Assembly (NCBI RefSeq): GCF_001704415.2
Contig: NC_030816.1
Location: 76,401,713 to 76,465,712 of the forward strand
Source: Capra hircus
Taxonomy: Eukaryota; Chordata; Mammalia; Artiodactyla; Bovidae
Length of the DNA: 64,000 nt
Reading direction: 5' to 3'
Positions 57,488-64,000 of this stretch are shown here, one piece after another. Made by a program: the position numbers and the translations under genes. Each line of letters begins with the position of its first letter. The stretch's first letter is position 1. A model generated the notes under the pieces. It made no database searches, was not told where the DNA came from, and worked only from the letters and a program-made list of their open reading frames with translations.

Positions 57488-60400
57488 ATCCATGAATTAT
57501 GGTAAAGTGGACACGATCAAGCAGGAGATGGCAAGAGTGAACATCAACATCTTAGGAATCAGTAAACTAAAATGGATGGGAATAGGCGAATTTAATTCAG
57601 ACGGCCATTACATCCATTACTATGGGCAAGCTGCTGCTGCTGCTAAGTCGCTTCAGTCGTGTCCAACTCTGTGTGACCCATGCTGCTGCTGCTAAGTCGC
57701 TTCAGTCGTGTCTGACACTGTGAGACCCCATAGATGGCAGCCCATCAGGCTCCCCCATCCCTGGGATTCTCCAGGCAAGAACACCGGAGTGGGTTTCCAT
57801 TTCCTTCTCCAGTGCAGGAAAGTGAAAAAAAAAAGTGAAGTCGCTCAGTCGTGTCCGACTCGTCGCGACCCCATGGACTGTTACCAGGCTCCTCTGTCCA
57901 TGGGATTTTCCAGGCAAGAGTACTGGACTGGGGTGCCATTGCCTTCTCCACTATGGGCAAGAATCCCCTAGAAAAAATGAAGTAGCTCTCGTAGTTAACG
58001 AAAGAGTCCAAAATTCAGTGCTTGGGTGCAATCTCAAAAACAACAGAATGATTTCGGTTTGGTTCCAAGGCAAATCATTCAGTATCATAAGTAATCCAAG
58101 TCTGTGCCCCAAACACAAATGCTGAAGAAGCTTAAGTTGACTGGTTCTATAAAGACCTACAAGATCTTCTAGAATGACACCCAAAACAATGTCGTTTTCA
58201 TCACAAGGGACTGGAATGCAAAAGTAGGAAGTCAAAGATACCTGGAGTAACGGCAAGTTTGGTCTTGGAGTACAAAACGAAGCAGGGCAAAGGCTAACAG
58301 AGTTTTGTCAAGAGAACACATTGGTCATAGCAAACATCCTCTTCCAACAATACAAGAGAAGTCTCTACACAGGGACATCACCAGATCGTCAATACCAAAA
58401 TGAGACTGACTATATTCTTTGCACTTAAAGATGGAGAAATTCTAAATAGTCAGCAAGAACAAGACCCAGAGCTGACTGTGGCTCAGCTCCTTACTGTAAA
58501 ATTCAGACTTAAATTGAAGAAAGTAGGAAAAACCACTATGTGATTCAGGTATGACCTAAATCAAGTTCCTATGATTATACAGTGGAGGCAACAAATAGAT
58601 TCAAGGGATGAGATCTGATAGAAAGAGTGCCTGAAGAACTATGGACAGAGGTTCATGACATTGTAAAGGAGGTGACCAAAATGATCCCAAAGAAAAAGAA
58701 ATGCAAAGCAGAGTGGAGGCCTTACAAATAACTGAAAGAGAAGAGAAGCGAAAGGCAAGGGAGAAAGGGAAAGATATACCCAACTGAATGCAGAGTTCTA
58801 GAGAACAACAAGGAGAGATAAGAAGGTCTTCTTAAATGAACAGTGCAAAGAAGTAGAGGAAAACAATAGAAAAGGAAACTAACGATCTCTTCTAGAAAAT
58901 TGGAGATATCAAGGGAACATTTCATGCAAGGATGGGCACAATAAAGGACAGAAACAGTACGGACCTAACAAAAGCAAAAGAGCTTAAGAAGAGGTGTAAG
59001 AATACACAGAAGAAATTTACAAAAAAGATCTTAATGACCCAGATAACCATGAAGGTGTGGTCATTCACCTAGAGCCAGACAACCTGGAGTCTGAAGTCAA
59101 GTGGGCCTTAGGAAGCATCACTACAAACAAGGCTAGTGGAGGTGATGGAATTCCAGCTGAGCTATTTAAAACTTCTAAAGTAGAATGCTATAAAAGTGCT
59201 GCATTCAATATGCAAGAAAATTTGGAATACTCAGCAATGAGTGGCCACAGGACTGGAAAAGGTCAGTTTGCATTCTAATCTCAAAGAATGGCAGTGCCAA
59301 AGAATGTTCTAACTACCAAACAATTGTGCTCATTTCATACGCTAGTAAGGTTATGCTCAAAATCCTTCAAGCTGGGCTTTAGCACTACGTGAACTGAGAA
59401 CTTGCAGATGTACAAGCTGGATTTAGAAAAGGCAGAGATCAAATTGCCAACATATGCTGGATCATAGAGAAATCAGGGGAATTCCAGAAAAACATTTACT
59501 TCTGCTTCATCAACTACATTAAAGCCTTTAATGGTGTGGATCACAACAAACTGTGGAAAATTCTTAAAGAGATGGGAATACCAGACCACCTCACCTGTCT
59601 CCTGAGAAATCTGTAGGCAGGTCAAGAAGCAACAGTTAAAACTGAACATGGAACAATGGACTGGTTCAAAATTGGGAAAGGAGTACGACAAGGCTGTATA
59701 TTGTTGTCCTGCTTATTTAACTTATGTGCAGAGTACATCATGTGAAATGCTAGGCTGGATGAATCACAAAATGGAATTAAGATTGCCAGGAGAAATATCA
59801 ACAACCTCAGATATGCAGATGATACCACTCTAGTGGCAGAAAATGAAGAGGAACTCAAGAGACTCTTGTTGAGGGTCAATGAGGAAGTGAAAAAGATGGC
59901 TTAAAACTCATCATTCAAAGAACTAAGATCATGGCACCTTGTTTCATCATTTCATGGCAAATAGAAAGGGAAAAGATGGAACTACTGAGAGATTTTATTT
60001 TCTTGGGCTCTAAAATCACTGCAGGTGGTGACTACAGGCATGAAATTAAAAGACACTTGCTCCTTGGAAGGAAAGCTATGACAAACCTAGATATCCTATT
60101 AAAAAGCAGAGACATTACTTTGCCAACAAAGGTCCATATAGTCAGGGCTATGATTTTTTTTCAGTAGTGATGTACATATGTGAGAGTTGGGCAGTAAAGA
60201 AGGCTGAGTGCTGAAGAATTTAATGCTTAGGAACTGTGGTGCTGGAGAAGACTCTTGAGAGTCCCTTGGACAGCATGGAAATCAAACCAATCAATCCTAA
60301 ATGAAATCAACCCTGAAGATTCACTGGGAGGACTGATGTTGAAGCTCCAATCCTTTGGCTACTTGATTCAAAGAGCCGACTCATTGGGAAAGACCTTGAT

Positions 60401-60575
60401 GTTGGGAAAGATTGACGGCAAAAGGAGAAGCGAGCAACAGAGGATGAGATGGTTGGATGGCATTACCGACTCAACGGATGTGAATTTGAACAAACTCAGA
60501 GATAGTGAAGGACTATCGGGTGTGTTGCAATTCATGGGGTCACAAAGAGTTGGACACAACTTAGTGACTGAGCAA
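57488..60575 (+). mobile_element. Long BovB LINE, broken
   Basis: Starts in the endonuclease region ('gatccatgaattatggtaaagtggac') and reaches the 3' end ('gttggacacaacttagtgactgagcaac'). RT words remain (NNLRYADD as translated near 59800; 'gtacgacaaggctgt' near 59681) but stops and indels break the frame many times. A 319-bp Bov-A2 splits it at 57631-57949. The most complete BovB in the window, and clearly older than the SINE inside it. Confidence 0.92.
57631..57949 (-). repeat. Bov-A2 SINE inserted in BovB with 12-bp target duplication
   Basis: actatgggcaag occurs at 57619-57630 and again at 57950-57961 (12/12). The element is a dimer plus an extra partial head: 'gctgctgctgctaagtcgcttcagtcgtg' occurs twice within the first 90 bp. 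Confidence 0.93.
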
Positions 60576-60579
60576 CAAC

Positions 60580-60695
60580 AATGATGAAAGGTGCAGAGTT
60601 CTGTGAACATACTAAAATTCACTGAATTGAATACTGTTGATAGATAAGTTGTATGGTATGTGAATTATATCTCAATAAAGCTATTATTAAAATAA
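60580..60695 (+). repeat. L1 3' end remnant
   Basis: 'atggtatgtgaattatatctcaataaagctattattaaaa' is the 3' end of older L1 families; directly follows the BovB. Confidence 0.65.
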
Positions 60696-60707
60696 TAACT
60701 TTACTGG

Positions 60708-60900
60708 ATTCCCTGGTAACTTGGATGGTAAAGAATCTGCCTGCAATGCAGGAGACCTGGGTTTGATCCCTAGGTTGGAAAGATCCCCTGAAGTAGGAAA
60801 TGGCAAGCCACTCCAGTATTCTTGCCTGAGAAATCCCATGGACAGAGGAGCCTGGAGGGCAAATGTCCATAGGATCTCAAAGAGTTGGGGGACTAACAAT
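60708..60900 (+). repeat. Bov-tA SINE
   Basis: 'ggattccctggtaacttggatgg' to 'ctcaaagagttgggggactaac'. Confidence 0.9.
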
Positions 60901-60904
60901 TTCA

Positions 60905-61300
60905 TTATTGAAGTAACACATAACTAATGTGTGCTTTGTTTTGGTAATGAGTATTTTAGGTTTGGTGAGGAGAGAAGAATATTCTTCTATTGGAGAGTCC
61001 AGTTAACTAAAAATAGGAAAGTCATCACAACAGAGTAAACAACTTGAATCTGACCTTCCTAGATACCAAGATGGGAAATGTTGAATAAAGCATTCTCTAT
61101 TTATTAGAAGCTCTGAACAACTAAGGCTACAGGACATTTTCTGTCAGTCCAGGCTCTGGAAAATTGCCATTTGGGTTTTTGCATAGGGTTCAGAAATGAG
61201 AGCTAGAATCCTTGAAGACAGTATTACAGAAATTATCAGTTACACTGATGACTGTTAATTACATCGACTCTTAATTAAAGGTGAAAGCTCAGAAATGATT
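60905..61300. other. SYNE1: Intron, unique sequence
   Basis: No gene or clear mobile element recognised. Confidence 0.55.
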
Positions 61301-61302
61301 TT

Positions 61303-61530
61303 TTCTAGGCTAGCACTGACCAACAGAGCTTTCTGGGATGATGAAAATGTTCTGTGTCTGCAGTATCCAATAAGGTGGCCATTATCCTCGTCTGATTTCT
61401 GAGCACTGGAAATGTGCCTTGTGCAACTGACCATAATTAAAACTAAATTCTAAATGAATTGTATTCCATTTCAGCTCATTTAAATAGCCCATTAAATAGC
61501 ATGTAGCCAGTCACTGTTACGTTGGACTGA
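61303..61530. repeat. hAT-Charlie (MER5-like) DNA transposon remnant
   Basis: 'cagagctttctgggatgatgaaaatgttctgtgtctgc', 'gagcactggaaatgtgccttgtgcaactga' match the MER5A type. Confidence 0.7.
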
Positions 61531-61534
61531 GTAG

Positions 61535-62220
61535 GACTAGAAAGCATACTGGAACGTTATCCATTGAGCCCTAAAAATAACTGCAAATTTTTTTGTTATC
61601 TTAAAAAGCTGACAATGCTTGGTGACAGTTTAAAAATTCAATGCAAAACACATCTACTGTGCACTTAGAATGGTTTAAACTAGCTAATCAACTAGTAATA
61701 GGAAGCTGACTCAAAGTTATGCATTCTATTCGTACATAACAGGTTATTATCTGTGAATCTTCTTTCTTCCCGTCCCCCCCATTTTCTGTTAGCTGGAAAG
61801 CTGTTAACCTGAAAATATGATCATCTTCAATAACTTCTCTATTCCCCAAAAAGCACCAAAACAACATAAAAATATCAAAAGACAAGTTATGTTCTGCTTT
61901 AATGAATCAATGTTAAAAAATTTTTTTAGAAGAGGGAGGCGGATGGAATGAGACTGAATCATAGAAACTTGTATTTCAACTGGCAGGTCACAGTTGAAGA
62001 CGGGTGTGGGAGATGGCATCTAGCCTGTGCACTAGCAAAATGCCAGTAAGCCAAACAATGGAAAGAAAGCAAATGTGATGGCTGAGAGCCATTTAGGAGA
62101 CACTCCAAGAACTATGAATTCAGCGTGGCCTTAAACCTCAGGACAAACCAACAGTCAATATGTCATACCGTCCATGTTGGAAAGAGACAATTAGAAATGG
62201 ACAATAGGTATTACATCTGT
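61535..62220. other. SYNE1: Intron, unique sequence
   Basis: No gene or clear mobile element recognised. Confidence 0.55.
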
Positions 62221-62221
62221 G

Positions 62222-62425
62222 TATCAGTCATGTCCGACTCTTAGTGACCCCATGGACTGTAGCCCACCAGGCTCCTCTGTCCATGAGGTTCTCCAGGCAA
62301 GAATACTGGAGTGGCTTGGATTTCCTAACCTAGGGGATCGTCCCAACCCAGGGATTGAACCCATGTCTCTTGAGTCTCCTGCATCACAGGCAGATACTTT
62401 ACTGGGCCACCTAGGAAGCCTGTAT
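62222..62425 (-). repeat. Bov-tA SINE, antisense
   Basis: 'cagtcatgtccgactcttagtgacccc' to 'ttactgggccacctaggaagcc'. Confidence 0.92.
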
Positions 62426-62519
62426 ACCCTGTATTCACTTGATTCAAATTTACTGATACGTCTTTGGAAGAATAAACTAAGTAATATCTAAAAAAATTCT
62501 TGATTGAATAAACTATACA

Positions 62520-62665
62520 GAGGACTTCCTAAGTAGTCCAGTGGTTAAGACTCTTCCCTTCTAATGCAGGGGTGAAAGTTCAGTTCCTGGTAGGGGAACT
62601 AAGATCCCACAGGCCATGTCATGTGGCCAAAAATACCCCCAAAAAACAAAAATGAACAAACAAAA
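62520..62665 (+). repeat. CHR-type tRNA-derived SINE
   Basis: 'gaggacttcctaagtagtccagtgg' to 'catgtggccaaaaatacccccaaaaaac'. Confidence 0.85.
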
Positions 62666-62669
62666 CTAG

Positions 62670-63305
62670 ACAGAAAAGTTATAAATAAGCATGAATTTGA
62701 GGAGTAAACACCTAGTTCATTTTATATAATGTTGTCTAACAGCTGGGCATACACTAAACTAATTGCTTGTGATTAAATTTTATTAAATTAAAAAAATTTT
62801 GATTTCATGCAGCCCCATATTCCACAGCATTGAAGCACTAAAAATTGGAAAAGAATATTAGCTACTTTAACATGGCATTGCAAATTACCATGGATCACAT
62901 GGCAATGCAAATCAATCTTTGAGTCATAATCCGACCAAAAAAAATCCAGGGATGTTTACCAAGTAGGTGGCTTCCCAAAGAAGGGTATTTTTTAGCACAA
63001 AGGCTTCAGATCCTCCCTCTGAAATAAGGTTTGGTTATCAGTGCCTGAGAGTGAGGCTAAACATGGTATTGAGGTTCTAAAACCTACATATGCCTAAATA
63101 CTTCAAGTAGTTTAAGCTGAACCGTTAAGTTTCCATTTCTTTATATACTTTTATCAGGGCATTTAGTGAGTCATTTTACTTGAATTCTTTGCATGTCTAT
63201 ATGCCCACTTGAAGAAAAGGGCCTCTGTCTTTGTATCCCCGAAATGTCTCACAGTCACTATCAGTCCTTTACAAACAGAACCGGAAAGTTCGGTTATAGA
63301 AATAA
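62670..63305. other. SYNE1: Intron, unique sequence
   Basis: No gene or clear mobile element recognised. Confidence 0.55.
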
Positions 63306-63307
63306 AT

Positions 63308-63522
63308 TGTTGTCATTGTTCGGCCACTAAATCAGTCTGACTCTTGAGACCCCACAGACTGTAGCCTGCCAAGCTCCTCTGTCTACGGGATTTCCCAGGC
63401 AACAATACTGGGGTGGGTTGTCATTTCTTCTTCAAGGGATCTTCCTGACCCAGGGATCGAACTCACGTCTCCTGCATTGGCAGGTGGGTTCTTTATCACG
63501 AAGGCACCAGGAAGTCCTGTAG
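63308..63522 (-). repeat. Bov-tA SINE, antisense
   Basis: 'ttgttgtcattgttcggccactaaatcag' to 'tttatcacgaaggcaccaggaagtcc'. Confidence 0.9.
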
Positions 63523-63589
63523 AAATAAATAACAACCTAATTTCCTTTTAATTGCATTTCTTAGAACAGGGACAAAGAAGTCACAAACT

Positions 63590-63800
63590 TGCCAGGCAGA
63601 ACTGTGCAGGGCATGGGCTGTAGAGTCAAAGAATGCAGACTCTGCCACTCAGTATGTGCATGACCAGGAGCAAGCCTGAGCCTCAGTATTCCACACCTGG
63701 AAAATGGGTATAACAATAATACCCATCTCAAAGGATGTTGTAAACACATAAGAAGATGCACATGAAGCCTAGAGCATGGTCACTGGGACAAGCTAAAGGT
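63590..63800 (+). repeat. MIR SINE
   Basis: 'gggctgtagagtcaaagaatgcagactctgccac', 'cctggaaaatgggtataacaataatacccatctcaaagg' in sense order. Confidence 0.75.
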
Positions 63801-64000
63801 TCAGTGTTAGCTACTAGAGTCCTACTGTCTAACATTTTAAAACCTGGGTAACACTTGTTCCCTTTTTATTATATACTTACTAAAATTATAGCCTCATCTG
63901 CTTCATAAATTAGACCCTTTTTGATAACTCCCTTATAGAAAAAACCTAAACTAAATGTTTTCAAAATCAACATATGGAATTGTCATGCCCATATGCAGTT

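Larger units (their letters stand above)
1..64000 (-). other. SYNE1: 3' part of the SYNE1 (nesprin-1) locus
   Basis: Seventeen minus-strand exons between 54047 and 5623 join with matching phases into one frame of 894 codons plus 2 nt. The protein closely matches the C-terminal part of nesprin-1 as I remember it from human. Nesprin-1 is a LINC-complex protein of the outer nuclear membrane: its spectrin-repeat rod faces the cytoplasm and a C-terminal KASH tail binds SUN proteins. All splice sites seen are GT-AG except the donor of the alpha-2 first exon (GC). The KASH exons and the 3' UTR are not in the window. The alpha-2 protein would need about 80 more residues to reach the known length. Confidence 0.96.

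Noticed and set aside
46229..64000. Search for upstream giant-isoform SYNE1 exons
   Set aside because: No spectrin-like minus-strand frame with splice sites was seen; a very short exon could still be missed.

Overview
The window is a vertebrate, ruminant nuclear genome segment. The evidence is the dense BovB LINEs and the tRNA-Glu-derived Bov-tA, Bov-A2 and CHR SINEs, over a background of older mammalian MIR, L2, MER5 and L1 copies. BovB with Bov-tA SINEs points to a bovid-type ruminant (cattle, buffalo, sheep or goat); I cannot separate these from the sequence alone. Nothing bacterial, phage-like or CRISPR-like is present.

One host gene is visible: the 3' part of SYNE1 (nesprin-1), on the minus strand. 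Seventeen coding exons lie between 54047 and 5623. They join in one open frame of 2,684 nt (894 codons plus 2 nt). The first, at 53956-54047, is the private first exon of the short muscle isoform nesprin-1 alpha-2, so an internal promoter lies just above it at about 54.05-54.3 kb. The other sixteen are shared with the giant isoform. They encode three spectrin repeats (exons 46.1 to 25.8 kb), an acidic Ser-rich linker with an LEWD kinesin-light-chain-type motif (24.4-24.8 kb), the 69-nt alternative DV23 exon (21.95 kb), three more spectrin repeats (20.1 to 9.8 kb), and two short Ser/Pro-rich exons before the KASH domain. The KASH exons are not in the window and should lie before position 1. No giant-isoform exon was found between 46229 and 64000.

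The exons are about 2.7 kb of the total; the rest is intron, much of it mobile-element sequence. The larger insertions are: a BovB with a 229-codon reverse-transcriptase frame (7.8-9.07 kb); a solo LTR in antisense beside an exon (30.3-30.8 kb); a 5.5 kb antisense L1 that has lost its middle and hosts a younger BovB (36.5-42.0 kb); inverted and nested BovB pieces (27.4-29.0 kb); and a long BovB broken by a Bov-A2 dimer with a 12-bp target duplication (57.5-60.6 kb).

The most unusual structure is at 54642-54974, about 0.6 kb upstream of the alpha-2 start codon. This 333-bp stretch is a mosaic of three locally templated pieces: an inverted copy of 56378-56466 (89/89 identical), an inverted copy of 53796-53986 (about 93%, including the 3' end and splice donor of the alpha-2 exon), and a direct copy of 55778-55837 (56/60). 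The joints have 2- and 4-bp microhomologies. It looks like a template-switching rearrangement that now places the alpha-2 promoter and first exon in the loop of an inverted repeat. The alpha-2 exon also appears to use a non-canonical GC splice donor.
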